A stretch of 64,000 nt of DNA from Fragum whitleyi (lineage: Eukaryota > Mollusca > Bivalvia > Cardiida > Cardiidae). The DNA lies in the NCBI GenBank assembly GCA_948146395.1, contig OX411543.1, forward strand, positions 33,437,058-33,501,057. The letters are read 5' to 3'. Positions 34,216 to 47,527 of the stretch are shown here, piece after piece. Each line of letters starts with the position of its first letter. Position 1 is the first letter of the stretch. The translations under genes and the position numbers were made by a program. The notes under the pieces are model-generated. The model was not told the DNA's origin. It saw only the letters and a program-made list of their open reading frames with translations, and ran no database searches.

Positions 34216-35868
34216 TCTTACTAGAAAAAAAAAACAAATGTTTGTTCTATTTCTTAAATGTTTAAAAGGAACGAAGGAAAAAATAGGGACAAATAAATCG
34301 AAAGCGCGTCATTTTGCATGTGATTACAATATAAATCTGATTAACAAATTTAAACACTACGGCCTAGTTGCATAACAGAAGTCTGATGGCAATACCGGGG
34401 AAACCATTATTATTTAGGTTACAACTAAACTTTTGTCATGCAATCTGGCCTTTTAGTCGCGAGCTGATGCCGGGGGATTGTTAGGGCACTGTATGGTATT
34501 GCGAATATCCTTTACGTACAAGACATATATAGTCTTATTCTTAAATTATTTATCAAACGTTTCACGGTATTAAAAATATTAAGGAGGGCCGTTACAGTTT
34601 CGGGGGATTTCCAGATATCCGCGAAACAGATGTATGTTTTAGAGCATTCATATGCACAGATATAGTAAAAATATCAACATAGCTTTCCACGCATATTTTG
34701 AAAATATTTACATTTTTCTAAAGGTGGCCATGTTTTCGAAAATATCAAAGAAAACTGTTTATTACACCAACCAATCACAATGCTGGTGTGCTAAATTAAC
34801 ATATATTTATAGCCATAGATACGGAAAACATAAAAATATAATAAACTTTCTAGTAAGGGCATAAACAAGTGACAAGTGGACATTTTGCTTTATAATGCTC
34901 CTCAAAGATAAAAAATGAATATTTTTTTTAAGGCAAAAAAAGCAAACACTTATATTAAATAAACTCGAAATATGTCAATAGAAAATTAGCCCAACTATCG
35001 TTCAAATGAAATTAATTAAGAAAAGTATATGTATCCAGGCACTTTTAGTCAATTTTATAAGTTTGAAGTACAGTACCCTCCATAATTTACTACTCTAATT
35101 TGATTTTGTCCAGGCATTGTTACGTCCCCTGATTTCCCAATCAACAATAAAAACCATTTGTAATTTTGATACACTTGGTAACGCCTATGGCAGTTGTAGG
35201 ATTTCTGTAACGGGGTTTAAATCCCGATCTCGGGACTTCTTGGTCAAGGAGCAGACGCAGTAACTCTCGAATACATACGCCCTTCGAATAGTACGAACGC
35301 TTTTTGAAATCATTGCTTATTGAAATATTCAATGTTGACAAAGCTATTGATGGAATATTAATAATTGTTATCAAATTATCGTTTTCACTCTTTCAAACAC
35401 ACATAAACGGAATCAAATAAAGATGGCAATTTAGAGAGAAGAACTGAATTTTTTTAAAGGTTGAAATTGTCCTTTTTCTACGCTGTCTCCTTTCCGTTTT
35501 TACGACGTGTAACATGCGTTATGAATGGGATCTTTATAGACAAAAGTAACATATCATTTTGAAGATTTATAAAAAGAATAGTGAAAAACGAACAGACAGT
35601 TAACAGCGCAGAAAAGTAAACTGAAAAGGAGAGAAATCGCATCCAAGTGGCAAAATCTTATTATTTTGGGATATGATTCGTCATCCCGTATCAGTTTTTA
35701 CCGAGTCGTTAACAAAAAAACATATTTTTTCTCCTTTTGAAGCAATGTTCAAATAACTGAAAGATGACTACCTTTTATAAGCATCCATTATATGATAGTT
35801 TTATACTTACAACGATATGACCCGAACTCAAACATTCCCTTTCGGTGACGAAGATAACGTGACAGCCC
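34216..35868. other. 1.6 kb, no gene recognised; one tRNA-like remnant
   Basis: At 35205-35275 the minus strand has GTCCCGAGATCGGGATTTAAACCCC, a B-box-like end of a tRNA or SINE head. The rest is AT-rich with no supported exon. Confidence 0.35.
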
Positions 35869-35976
35869 TGCGTTCAGGACAACAAAGCGAAGTAAACGTT
35901 TAGCTCATGCACATGCGATCAATGCAGGGTATAAATAGCAAAAATGTTTGCTCCGTTTTGTCATCCTGAATGCATG
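35869..35976. repeat. Palindrome family P, shortened copy
   Basis: CTGCGTTCAGGACAACAAAGC opens and TTTGTCATCCTGAATGCATGG closes; the core stem is mostly eroded. Fragments of related ends occur at 36105-36185. Confidence 0.6.
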
Positions 35977-36488
35977 GCTTGTGATAGGTCTATCAACGTC
36001 GCTCGTACTTTGTTGGAATAACGAAGACAGGTGTGAAACACTTATTAGATATACTTTACACGGTAATGCAGACTACCATTTTTCGAATGATCGTTTGTGA
36101 TTCGTTATTCTGAACGCATGATCGGATTTCATTTTGTCCCTCGTAATAATTGCCAAACCCTACAGTTCAGGATGCAAAAACATTTGCAGACGTTTAGAAA
36201 GTGAACCTTTCTTAGCAGTCGTATGTTTCTGAAATGTTTCGTTTTTATTTTGAATTCACGACAATCCTGTTTGTAGGTTGACAAAATTACGATTGTTTGG
36301 AAAAAAAAGCCTTCCACTGTGCACGCGCAACTTCATATGAACGGTTGATTTTAACAAGGCCCCCTCACAATTTTTTTCTAGGCGAGTTGTCTCCCAAAAA
36401 CTGTAACGTCCCACCTTAAAACTTGGGATGATAAAAGACCCTTTAAAAATAAACTAATGTCATAAGATGCCATTTAAAACCATTTTCC

Positions 36489-36867
36489 AGGTATTTTGAA
36501 GTTATGCGTATCATCGTACTCGGTCTGTTTCAAAGTAAGTCATAAATCTTGTTTATACATCATTCTTTTTTTTTTTAAAGATCACACCTTTGGGACCAAT
36601 CCTTTCGTGATATCCCGTCATATCAATTCCTACAAAAGCGTCATAGCAACAATAGACTCTCCTTTAGAGACGCGAGGACAACTGTAGCAGCTTTCAGAAG
36701 CGATATTGGGATCAACACGTTGCCCTCCACAGAAAATACGTTCATAATTTGCTTCCGCGATTCTTCTGATCCGATTGGTTTATTCAAGCATCTAGTGGAA
36801 AGAATCGGAGGCTTAATTCTCCAGACAAATTGTGAAATTGGGGAATATAAAGAGGAGAGAAATTAAT
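36489..36867 (+). CDS. Candidate short exons, unidentified
   Basis: A 44-nt block (36491-36534 approximately) has an excellent acceptor CATTTTCCAG and donor CAAA|GTAAGT. It contains ATGCGTATCATCG, giving MRIIVLGLFQ. A pyrimidine-rich tract with AAAG follows at about 36567-36580. Splicing there continues the same phase to HTFGTNPFVISRHINSYK and a TAG at 36685. In another frame the second block stays open for about 95 codons (LWDQSFRDIPSYQFL ... FIICFRDSSDPIGLF) to TAA at 36867, but that frame does not match the first block's phase. GC is above the surroundings. No family is recognised; the structure is conjectural. Confidence 0.25.
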
Positions 36868-37778
36868 TTTCAGAAAACATAAGGTAAGATCAATTTTCTT
36901 TATTCATTTGAACTATTTAGAAGAGCACTTACAAAAAAGACGACACATGCATCAACAAGAATATAATTTGAATGGTGTACGCATTATAAATAACAAATAC
37001 TAGCATAAGTTAAAAGAGATAAAAGTATACCGAATAATTTTTATACATTTAAACATTTTTCTGTTGACTAAAAATAAACTACAAAATATAGAGTATGCAA
37101 AAACGGATATGGACATGTAAACTATACCTGAAAAGCGGAATAAAATCTTGTAAGTGATCGACAAAAATTTTGTGTTGCTTGCTGAAATTGATCTGTGTTT
37201 ACAGCTTTCAACCAAAAATTTATACATACGATGTTCTGGTCTCAGATAGATAGAACACTTTATTTGTAATTGTTAAACGCTGTTTTGCTGAAACTACATG
37301 GTCGTCAGTCGGTGATTCGAACATTCAACCTAATATTTTTCTTAAAACAAAATACAATCCTGCGGGTTTTTTGGGGTAATAATTTTCATACAGTGTGATT
37401 AGAATTTTAGTTTCATGCCTCAGTGAAATGAAAAAAAATATTCTCTTCATCTCTTAAATCGAAAAAGGTGTTCCTAAGAAAAGTTGTACAACAATTTGTG
37501 TTGCCTGTTCGACTAACTTTACAAACCTTTCAGTTTGATACTTTTAATTCATATCACTAATATTCATATTAATTGAAGTTTAGGAATAAATAATTTGATT
37601 TTGATTGTGGCCAACAAGATTCCTGTATTCTGATTGACTGAAAAGTCTGTTTTATTCCTCAATGTCAACATATTTGAGTACTCTGCTATTTTGAAAGCCT
37701 CGCCGGTAAAGTAGTTCCATAGGAAACTTGTCTCAATTTGGAGAAATTGTTACATGTTTGCTTCAAGGTATCGAATTA
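36868..37778. other. No feature recognised
   Basis: AT-rich. ATTCTCTTCATCTCTTAAATC at 37440 repeats part of the palindrome arm at 37870. Confidence 0.35.
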
Positions 37779-37888
37779 TAAGAGATGAAGAGAGAATTTG
37801 TTGATTTCATTCGCGTATTTATATAGTGCGACAAGGTTTTTAATTTCATACCTGAATGAAATCAACAAATCCTCTCTTCATCTCTTAA
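37779..37888. repeat. Palindrome with about 36-bp arms
   Basis: AAGAGATGAAGAGAGAATTT and GTTGATTTCATTC at the left pair with GAATGAAATCAAC and CCTCTCTTCATCTCTT at the right. Confidence 0.7.
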
Positions 37889-40480
37889 ATGTAGATATAC
37901 TCTCGCCAAAACTTATAAACGGACACTTGATTTTTATAATAGAAAATCTTTTCATTCTGTTAATCAAACTTTTCTTTGTTTAAATAATTAAGAATAATAA
38001 TTCTAGATGACTTTTGAATACAAATGGCATGGAATTTTCCATGTATTGCTAGGCATCGAAACTGCACTATCCTAATTTAAATCAAAGCACTGAAAGTACC
38101 GATGGCGAACGTCCCTATTAGCAGAGTTATGCGACAAAGATATTTTAAAATCTGTCCAATATAGGAATGATATGGAAATATGGCCAATCGATAATACCAA
38201 GATATTCCAACTAATCAAATATTTATTGACACGCAAATCAAAAGCCATCCAAGTATCATTTCTTTAAATGTTGATTGAATATTTTTCATATATGGAAGCA
38301 AACACTGCTTATAAATCGGAAGATTATCAATATAAGGATATATATACCTTCTGTTAAAGGGTGCCATGGGATAATTCTTGTAAGATGTTGATGACAATCA
38401 TGCAAGCTTTACTTCTAAGAAAAGGATTTCACCAAATAAACTATATGAAAATTCACCGTCGCCTCATAAAAGGCATGATTCGCATGGACTGTTATCATAC
38501 TAATATTTTGCAGACTGATACAGGGTTACCCAAGAATCTTTACCGTAAATAAATTAATCTAAAGTCGAAAGTGTGTATTTTTATTAAATTGTTGCACTGC
38601 TTACATTATTACTCGAACGACATTTCAATTTAAGATTTATGATTTACGCAGTCACTCGGAACGTTGGACCATTAACGCTCATTTAACTACGGTGCAATTG
38701 CTCACTGTTTATAGACATATCATCGCGCGTATTGATAGAATTATTTGCGAAACATATTCGGTATAAAATCGAAACGCATTCATAGTTCATGAATGTCACT
38801 ATACTGGTTACCGTTCGAAGTGCTAAATGCGTATTTATATAAATACGGTAAAAAACAGTTCGGGAAGTCACGACCTAAATAACACATTTTCCGACAAATT
38901 ACTACGGGCACTTGCCATAACGATGGCTTAGAACAAAACAGACTCTGCGTCTATAATGTGTATAGACATACTTTGTTAAGCTCAAAGCCCTCGTTATGCT
39001 TACGCGGATTATTCATACTCCGGATTAAAAAGCAACTTCTTTTTATATTTAAATGCGGATTTTCATTATCTTCACATGATAATGAATTCTAGTATCACGC
39101 TACTCGCAAAATAAACCGTAAACTTGCGGAAAGAAGTCTTGGGAAATACTAAATTGGACCTACATAGGCACTACTTTATTTCGAAGCTATTAAGAACCTA
39201 CTGGATGTTCCCTACGTAGTAACACTTGTTGACGTTCACCAACATTAGTGGGTGGGGTAATTCTCAATGTTTTGACATTATTGGGAAGCATAACAGAGAT
39301 ATTCTCTTATAGACTTTAGAGAAGACATTGTGTACGCAATATTTTTCAGTTAAAAGTGATTAATACAACATTTATTTGTGTTTTAACGTGTCAGCAATTT
39401 TGAGAGAAAAAAAAATAGCGATTTTGTGACTTTTTGGGAAATAGTAACGATCTTCTTCTCGGTATAATCAGGAAGTTTTTGCTTTGTGAAATCGTAAAAA
39501 ACAAGTGTCTATTTATTAGTTTTGCCTAGTGTATATTTGAAAGGTAAATTTCTGAATATATGACATTTTTAACCACGAAAAGCACAGGGTTCTATTGTTC
39601 TACTGGCTTGCTATGAGCTGTACCGGTTTGAAGTGGCCTTAAAAGAAGCACATAATAAATTCATTTACATCGCTTTTTGATCTGATGTTTTTTTTCTGTT
39701 TTGTTTTATTTATAACCTCCGGGTATTTATTCACATAGTATTGACGCCTTTTGCGGCGTTTTCCATTGTCTTTGGCGAAATCGGGCATTTTGTCATATCC
39801 ATGTATAGCATTTCTCAAAGAACTCGCTTGAAACTTGTATTGTTTATACATTATGTGATAAGAGCAACCCATACTGGATCTATTTAGAGGAATAATTAAA
39901 AATCAATTTTGATTGAATTTTTTACCTTTGTAAACTTGGAATAATCGTCAGTCGATTTCCAGCCCTACTTTCAGAATAAAAAAATAAAAAAAAACGTTCC
40001 GCACGATTGTAAACGGGCTACTGTGTTGCACGCGAATTCGCGCATAAAGCGGATGACCATTTGTCAATCGTTTTCGTCTTGTACGCAGGGTAGAACTCGA
40101 CAGTTAAGCACTGTCAACCATGCGCGTTGCGCTTGACCATTCTTTAACCAGAAAATATAAAATAGACAGTGTTTTCCATTTGCGCTAAATCTTTGATTAA
40201 ATCACCTTAATTATGTATTACCGAAAGCAAAATAAATAAGCGATATTAATTCAATTAAGTTTGTAATTGATACAAAAAAGTCTTCAATAGAAAATGGTAT
40301 TTCGATATAGATATCACGATATAATATACGTGCATGTATAGTTGAAATAATATTATTTGAAATCCAAAATACCCCCTTTGATGATAATGGTGATCATAAT
40401 AATAGAGGTTAACATGGTGATACCCAAAGAAGAGCATGAGTGTTCTATTGAATCGATTGAAATTACTTTTACAAAATAAA
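37889..40480. other. 2.6 kb with no recognised gene
   Basis: The least repetitive stretch of the window. A minus-strand frame at 39639-39872 begins MGCSYHIMYKQYKFQASS and has a basic KRRKRRQYYV segment; it is 77 codons with no domain or splice evidence. At 40024-40092 a partial family P copy remains (GTTGCACGCG, CATAAAGCGGATG, ACGCAGGG). Confidence 0.35.
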
Positions 40481-40712
40481 TCAACAGGCAATAGGGCTGG
40501 ATCAATAAATTCTCCTATACCTGAACCAATTTGTCATACCGATGCAAACCTGAATTCATCCCTGCATACAGAACAAACTCACTGGTTAGGTTTTTATTTC
40601 TACAATAGATTCCCCATGGCACAGAGGAATCCCGATTAAAAACACTCCGCTCCTGCAGATTTGTCATCGTGAAGTTTACGACCTGTAATTGCTTGAGTCA
40701 TAACATTTTTAT
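40481..40712 (+). repeat. Dispersed repeat, copy 1 (inverted at 46.4 kb)
   Basis: GGATCAATAAATTCTCCTA, GCAAACCTGAATTCATCCCTGCAT, GGTTTTTATTTCTACAATAGATTCC and GACCTGTAATTGCTTGAGTC are all present, in reverse, at 46440-46672. Ends are not marked by clear inverted repeats. Confidence 0.7.
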
Positions 40713-41089
40713 TGTCTAATGTGGGATTCAGAACATCAAATGTTCATGAGATTTTCGAACTCAGAGAATATTGTCACTGAAAATCAACCGCATGGTGCAA
40801 ATTTGTTTGAACATATTCATATTGGTTGGTTAATTGCAGAACTTTCGCAAAATCTACTCACGAAATACCAATCTTTGTATACCAATCTTTGTATAAATAT
40901 GATGTAATATAACTAATTAGTGACAACCTTGACAATTTATATGATTGCAAAACAGCAAGGAGAAATCTTCATCTTTAACGAAATAAATACGCCAGTTGTT
41001 ATGTGTCTTAGATAGAACCATATGAAAGATTTTTGGCGTATTTTTGCTGTCGGCGTTCCTATTTTTTTCTAATAATATTGAATAATGGT

Positions 41090-41537
41090 ACAGTTAGTTT
41101 CATTGTGAAATTGACGTTTACCTCAATCAAAACAATTCTAAATTGTTCATTCAGCGCTCCATTCATTCATTCCAAACACTCACTTTAACCGCCCAAAAAC
41201 GCTCAAACCTAGTGAAAAATATAAAATCAACCACGTCATTCAAAATAAATTTGGATACAGAAAAATCGCGATTTCACTGACATAATTCAAATTGTAAGTG
41301 TGAAACAGGTTTTTGAAGAAATATGAAGCTATCTATAGAATTTTTATGCATATCTTATTAAAGAGGAGGGGGTAATCAATATCGCTAATTTTGTTCATCC
41401 TGAACAAAATTTGCGATATTGGATTACCTCCCATTTAATTCACCCAAACATCGCTCCACACACTCACTCAATTTCATTCCAAAATCATTCCAAAATCAAT
41501 CATCTTGTCAATTTTACGATATTGTTAACTGTACCCG
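41090..41537 (-). mobile_element. Foldback family A, full copy, inverted
   Basis: Runs from TACAGTTAGTTTCATTGTGA to GTCAATTTTACGATATTGTT AACTGTA. The hairpin AATATCGCTAATTTTGTTCA / GAACAAAATTTGCGATATT and the flanking GGTAATC/GATTACC are well kept. Confidence 0.85.
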
Positions 41538-41868
41538 TCTTGGCCTCCGTTCTAGAGAAGACCAGCGACAGGTATCATTTTTAAAAAAGAAAGAAAGAAA
41601 ATGATACGGTAGAATTATCACTCTACATGTCTAGATCCAGAAAATCTATCCCACGTCAGACTTTCGACTTTAGAAATATATTGTAAGTCGCGCAGTTCGA
41701 CCATGGATGAAACTTTTTTATCTATCAAGATGGCCCCTTTTCGCCTGTCGGGTCCATTTCGAGAAACGACTCACGAGGAGATTTGTTAGTTGCTATCTTC
41801 TGAAGGTCAACATTGTGTTGTTTGCTGACTGTTGAAATGCTTTAATGTATTCCTAGCCTTACATTAAT

Positions 41869-41962
41869 GTAATCTCCTTTCCAGTCAATATACATGTTAA
41901 CAAGCACTTAATTGAATCGTAGAAATTGGATTTCGGACACGTTCTATCCACGATCTGGTATT
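41869..41962 (+). repeat. Short dispersed repeat shared with 51.5 kb
   Basis: TAATGTAATCTCCTTTCCAG, ATACATGTTAAC, TTAATTGAATCGT and the following AAATTG...CATCTG-type end align with 51503-51595 in direct orientation. Confidence 0.6.
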
Positions 41963-42448
41963 ATTCAGAAATTCCGTTTGTGTTCTTTTTTTCTTATTTT
42001 TTTATTCAAAGGTTTTAGGAAAAAATGAATGAGTAACCGCCAATTTCTTCGCAAGTTTCATTATTACACGACTATCTAAGAAGCTAAAAGTAGGAGAATT
42101 GAATTTCATTCAATTTGATTTTCATTTAAATTATTCTTTCGAAACATTAAAATTACACGTTATTGGTGAAAAATTCAGGAATAATCAGGAACAAAAATGT
42201 TAGATATTTAGGACCATCGTCAACTAAAGGACCGAGTCTGATGAAGTGGTCAGTCATTTTGTCTTAAAAATGCAAATCTAATTAATAATACGAGTCATTT
42301 GAAAAAAACCCCGAGCCTTTCATGATTTTTTTTTATTTGTTTTCGATGACGAGTTTCACTTGTATATTTTTTTCACTTCACGTCCGTGGGCTTATCAAAG
42401 TTTTGTTTACGATGATTAGATAGCTAAACAACGAATTTCTACCTTCAA

Positions 42449-42872
42449 AACAGTTAGTTACATCGTGAAATTGACATTCACCTCAATCAAAAGCATTCTT
42501 AATCGCTCACTCAGCGCTCCATTCACTCATTCCAAACACTCACACAAACCATTCAAAAACGCTCAAACCCATTGAAAAACATAGAATCAACAACGTCATT
42601 TAAAATAAATTTGGATAGAACAAAATCGCGGTTTCTCTGACATAATTCAAATTGAAAGCATCTTATAGGTTCTTGAAGAAATAGGAAGCTATCTATAGAA
42701 TTTGTATGCATCTTTCTTTAAAGGAAGGTAATCAATATCGCTAATTTTGTTCATCCTGAACAAAATTTGCGATATTAGATTTCCTCCCATTAAATTTACT
42801 CAAAAATCATTCCTGGATCATTCCAAAATCATTCACCTTGTCAATTTCATGATGTTGTTAATTGTGACCCCT
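42449..42872 (-). mobile_element. Foldback family A, full copy, inverted
   Basis: Runs from ACAGTTAGTTACATCGTGAAA to GTCAATTTCATGATGTTGTTAATTGT. It is very close to the 41.1-kb copy, 1.36 kb away and in the same orientation. Confidence 0.85.
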
Positions 42873-43034
42873 ACCATTTACTTTGACGAAGTATTTCGTG
42901 TGAATATCTTTAATTAATAACAACACACCAAAAGCACTTCCACTTGCGTTGTGACAGAAGATCACTTAAACTAAGGCGTAGGACACACATACTTTGTGTA
43001 CATCATAACCAGAAGGAGGAGAGAGGAAGTGTCA

Positions 43035-43225
43035 TTCAGAACGTCTCTCGGACTTTTCCGTTAACTTGAAAGTACCTCCGACGTAAGTGTAGTAATTTGG
43101 GGATTTTTTTTATGTAATACACTTTCTAGTGGTACTTAGGTCAAAACCTCAAAGAATAAAGTGCTTTCTGATCGTCTATTGAGATCCTTTGGGCATTAAC
43201 TTTGATTACAAAACGCAGTAAAACA
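43035..43225 (-). repeat. Hairpin repeat, inverted partial copy of 9.9 kb
   Basis: GGACTTTTCCGTTAACTTGAAAGTACCTCCGACG, CTGATCGTCTATTGAG and TTACAAAACGCAGT match 9922-10200 in reverse. The loop side of the hairpin is cut by a SINE fragment. Confidence 0.6.
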
Positions 43226-43226
43226 C

Positions 43227-43290
43227 TGCTGCCGCGATACAGCTGAAAGATTGTTGAAAGCAGTATAAAAACCAATTCAAACAAAGAACT
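43227..43290 (+). mobile_element. SINE 3' fragment
   Basis: GCTGCCGCGATACAGCTGAAAGATTGTTGAAAGCAGTATAAAAACC equals the end of the SINE family (gene-proximal GCCGCGATRTAAC...GAAAGCGGCGTAAAA). Confidence 0.6.
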
Positions 43291-43374
43291 CTATCTTCAA
43301 GACTCAAACTCCTGACATTTGTTTCTTTGGGGTGCATGATAGACCACTCGGCCACGCTGTCACACTGTCACTCT

Positions 43375-43772
43375 GTGAATATTTGGAATTGTTTCGGAGT
43401 GGAATTGAATGAGCGGGAGGAGCATGCTGTGAATGAAATTAAAGGGAGGTAAGATCGATAATTTATCTAATAGGTCAAAATCATCGAAATTGCATTACCT
43501 CCCCTTAATGCAATTATATGTACTTTTCTGTTTATGTGTGTTCACGGACCATTAAGACGCTTGAAATCCATTACAGTCAATTCAATCGTGCGATGATATA
43601 ATCCATATGAATGGAATGGTTATCGGATTGGACGACTTCGAAACGTTTGAAAACTATTTAGGAGCGTTATAAAACATACGAGGGAGTGTTTAGAATGCCA
43701 CAAATTGAGCGCTTTGTTTCGAAATAGTTATCAACGGAAAGATAAGCAATTTCACAATCTTGTAAACTGCGC
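43375..43772 (+). mobile_element. Foldback family A copy
   Basis: It contains GGAGTGGAATTGAATGAGCG, the hairpin flanks AGGGAGGTAAGAT and GCATTACCTCCCCTTAA, and the right-end words AATTGAGCGCTTTG and CAATTTCACAATCTTGTAAAC. Confidence 0.7.
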
Positions 43773-44172
43773 AAAAAGTATAGTGAAGACTGTGAACACA
43801 ATCTGCGGAAGTACAGACTGTTCTGAGTATTTGTTCGGTCCACAAGCGAAATTTATGAAAATGTTCGCGTGAAATCATCGAAAAACATAATTCGTAGTCT
43901 CTTTAAAAATTCTCTCATAATTTCATACCCGTCTGAGAAATCTCGTACGATTTTACGAGCTGTAATTTTACCATTTTGGTGTCTTAAAATTGACAAGTTC
44001 CCTTCCCAGATACAAATAGCTACATTTGAATGACAAGAAGCGATTTTTCCGTTGACATTCTTGAGACAGATCTTAAAAGCATGTTCATGTCAAATTTTAG
44101 GCAAATTAAATGACACTTGGAATTCCACTCCTAAATAAATGCATAGTTTTATCGAGTGAACATGTTATATAT

Positions 44173-44403
44173 GAGCCTGTGCGTGACGATTCCAACAATT
44201 TCAAAAGTACTCAAACTTAGGACTATGGCCAGCCTGTGCATCCGCGCAGTCTGGCCACAGTCTTCACTTTACTTTTGGTAGATAGAAATTGCCTCAAAGT
44301 GTGTTTAGACAGTTAAACAATCTTCTAAATGCATTGTAGGCTGCTTTATTTTTTGAACCTATCAGTTATCACATGAATTGTTGGAAATGTCATGCACAGG
44401 CTT
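44173..44403. mobile_element. TIR MITE (GAGCCTGTGCGTGAC family), copy 2
   Basis: Ends are GAGCCTGTGCGTGACGATTC and GAATTGTTGGAAATGTCATG CACAGGCT. The internal stem GACTATGGCCAG...CTGGCCACAGTC is now near the left end, so the copy is inverted relative to 5228-5465. TATATAT lies on both flanks. Confidence 0.75.
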
Positions 44404-44514
44404 ATATATTTCATCTTTAACGAATTGAAACCTCGTCATATTACACTCAAGAATGAGAGCATAGGATTTCCTCCATGAATACAAAGGGGATATTAAATGG
44501 GGAGGGGCATTGTA

Positions 44515-44875
44515 TATAGAATGTATTAAACGAGGCATCTATTAAAGGTAAAAACGAGGCTGCGCCGAGTTTTAACTGTTTTTGATGTCGAGTTTGATAA
44601 AATCAGTTTTTTCTGAGCACAAATTTGATTTTCTATTTATAATATGACCTGGATTTTTGTGATAAATCGAGGATATTCCGGAAATCTATGGATTTAAGTT
44701 ATTCCGAGAAACATATAACGCCGTTTTCGAATCTACGTCATAAAATGAATAATGGCACCTTTTTCACAGCGAAAAAATAAAGTTACTATGCAATCTTAGC
44801 TCTTTGTATAGTTATTCCATTAATGTTATAGCACCCGTGTAATATCAAAAAAATTTAACGGGGTTATTTCAACCC
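44515..44875 (+). mobile_element. Element family D, single-arm copy
   Basis: GTATTAAACGAGGCATCTATT, AAAACGAGGCTGCGCCGAGTTTT, GATGTCGAGTTTGATAAA and the end TTATAGCACCCGTGTAATATCA match the arm of the inverted pair at 52.1/53.6 kb. Confidence 0.7.
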
Positions 44876-45006
44876 GCTAACGTAGGGCATATTGTACATA
44901 TAATTAACATTTATAATAAATTAATTTACTTTTGTCCTGTGTCGTTTACTTTTGTCCCGTGTCGTTTGTTATTTCAGAAGATTGTGATAGAAAATTAACA
45001 GGGTCA

Positions 45007-45249
45007 GGGGCCCGTTTTACTAAACATCTTACGAAAACATTAACCTTAAGTCAAAATCACAAATCGTACCAGATGTTTTCAGACATTGTTACATTCTGCC
45101 TTGCAATATCTCATAACAATCATCTAAAGAAGACGATTCCAATGAGAAAATGCATAGCAGAAATCAATATTTAGTAAGTACTGTAGAAGCACCTTTAAAT
45201 TTTGACTTTCGCAAAAAATGATTGTCGGATGTTTAGTAAAACAGGCCCC
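45007..45249. mobile_element. TIR MITE (GGGCCYGTTTTACTAAACATC family), complete
   Basis: GGGGCCCGTTTTACTAAACA at the left and its near-perfect complement (GATGTTTAGTAAAACAGGCCCC) at the right bound 243 bp without coding capacity. A partial second copy is at 31955-32188. Confidence 0.8.
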
Positions 45250-45710
45250 AGATCTTGAAAAATGTCAACTGTATTGATATTATATTCGGATAGTGAAACA
45301 TCACGATAGAAAATAATAAGATTGACACATGGAAATGTCTAATAATCTGATGGCGCCCTTGGGAAAATTTAAAATTGAAGTCAGTACCATCGACCCACAA
45401 ATGGCAGAAACTTAACCAAGAAAATAGTCTGCCCTAAGAAAAAATGATAATTATTAAAACATTAATGGCATGCTTTCAAACCATGGCATTGTTCAGCAAA
45501 CAATTTTATTCAGCAAATAAAGCTCATGAAGGAACAATAATAATCGCTAAATCATGCACCTGTCTTATGAATGACTGCAGAAGCGTCGTCTTTTTTTAAG
45601 TTGACGGGCATGTACTCAAGAAGGAAACTTTCCTTAAATGGAATAATAATGTGAAATTAACTGCTTGTACAAATGCAATGGGAGTTGATGTATTAAAAAA
45701 ACAATAAAAG

Positions 45711-46119
<409 letters not shown>

Positions 46120-46439
46120 ATGGGAATTCAAGAGGCAGCAGAGTTCATGTAAAAATGCCACAAGCTTGCATAATTACACAGTTGAATAGAAGTATTTTTT
46201 TTTAAAATTCATTCTAAATCTAAAGAACGCTTAAACGACTTCAAACTTAAGCTCAGATTTTTGACATCCATGTCGGCTAGAGCCGAATTAAGCGGGACAA
46301 CGTGAAGGAAACTTGAAATTTTTCTTATCAGAAAAGGTCTAGGGCGAATAAATCGTTATTAGATTCTAATGAATAGCATTGACTTTAGATATTTTTTAAA
46401 AAGGTTTGAACCTTAAAGAGAGAAAATTCAACAAACCGT

Positions 46440-46672
46440 ACAAAAATCTTGACTCAAGCAATTACAGGTCGTAAACTTCACCATGACAAATCTGTCGGAG
46501 TTGTGTGTTTTTAATCAGGATTCCTTCCCGCCCCGGGGAATCTATGGGAGAAATAAAAACCTAATCAGTGAGTTTGTTCTGCATGCAGGGATGAATTCAG
46601 GATTGCATCGGTATGACAAATTGATTCAGGTGTAGGAGAATTTATTGATCCATGCTACCATTGCTTGTTGAT
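46440..46672 (-). repeat. Dispersed repeat, copy 2 (inverted relative to 40.5 kb)
   Basis: GACTCAAGCAATTACAGGTC, GGAATCTATGGGAGAAATAAAAACC, GGGATGAATTCAGG and GTAGGAGAATTTATTGATCC are the reverse of 40481-40712. Confidence 0.7.
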
Positions 46673-47082
46673 CCTAGCTTTGTAACTGCTGAACTAAGCC
46701 TCCCATCATTTACATGTACGTAATTAAATCCTGGCTTTTTTCTAATCGACTGTTAATTTATTGACTAATGCAGTTTGGATTCAACTTCATTTTGTTTTCA
46801 TAGCATTTGTAACCAAATTGCGTAATTTCAAGTCCATTTGAGTTTCATTAGGTTAATAACCCGAAGAAATGTGGTCTTCTTTGACCATGGATTGTTTTGG
46901 CACCAACGCACATTTCATTTAGGAAATAAGGTAAAGGTGACAAATTAAAGTTCCGCTCAAGCCATGGTTTTCGGGGATTAGTCCAGTTATTAATGGGTCA
47001 TCATAGTACACAATTTGTGTCAGTTAGTGCAAGTTATCTTATAAACAAAGCTTTATTATTTGAATTATTCTGTGGTATCAAT

Positions 47083-47427
47083 GACCTGGTAAGGCGGGGC
47101 TTATCCGTGACGTAATTTTGCGAGTTTATTTTTCAATATCATGGGTTCTTTCAAGAGTAAGTCCTCACTCTTGCAAATAACTGTACCCTAAAACCAAATT
47201 ATTTCACGTGTTCGGAGAACTAGAACACATTTCCTCGTTTGGTTACCAAAGCCTCGTAACTTCAGCTTTGATAAGCTGAAGTTACAAGGGTATGGTAACC
47301 AAACTACGATTTAAGGTCCCAAGTTATTTACGTCGACTATCGATTGAAGTTAGTCATTGTAAATAAAAGTTGAATTACATTTCCCTTAAGTGCAACGACC
47401 CGTTAATTTGGCTCCGCCCTGCCAGGG
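47083..47427. mobile_element. Hairpin element family C, complete copy
   Basis: The terminal inverted repeats CCTGGTAAGGCGGGGC and GGCTCCGCCCTGCCAGG bound about 345 bp. The centre is a nested hairpin: TTTGGTTACCA, then GTAACTTCAGCTT TGAT AAGCTGAAGTTAC, then TGGTAACCAAA. Nearly identical halves occur at 49.46-49.55 and 50.50-50.72 kb; a diverged copy is at 30.2 kb. Confidence 0.8.
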
Positions 47428-47527
47428 CAATAATTATGGATTATACCAATTCATTTTACTCACAAAAGTTGTTTTAAACTGATACAAAGAACAAAAGTAA
47501 GAAAGACAGAGAATGAAAAAAATCCGT

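Noticed and set aside
39639..39872. 77-codon minus frame with KRRKRR
   Set aside because: No domain, splice site or repeat support; noted in the 37.9-40.5 kb entry only.
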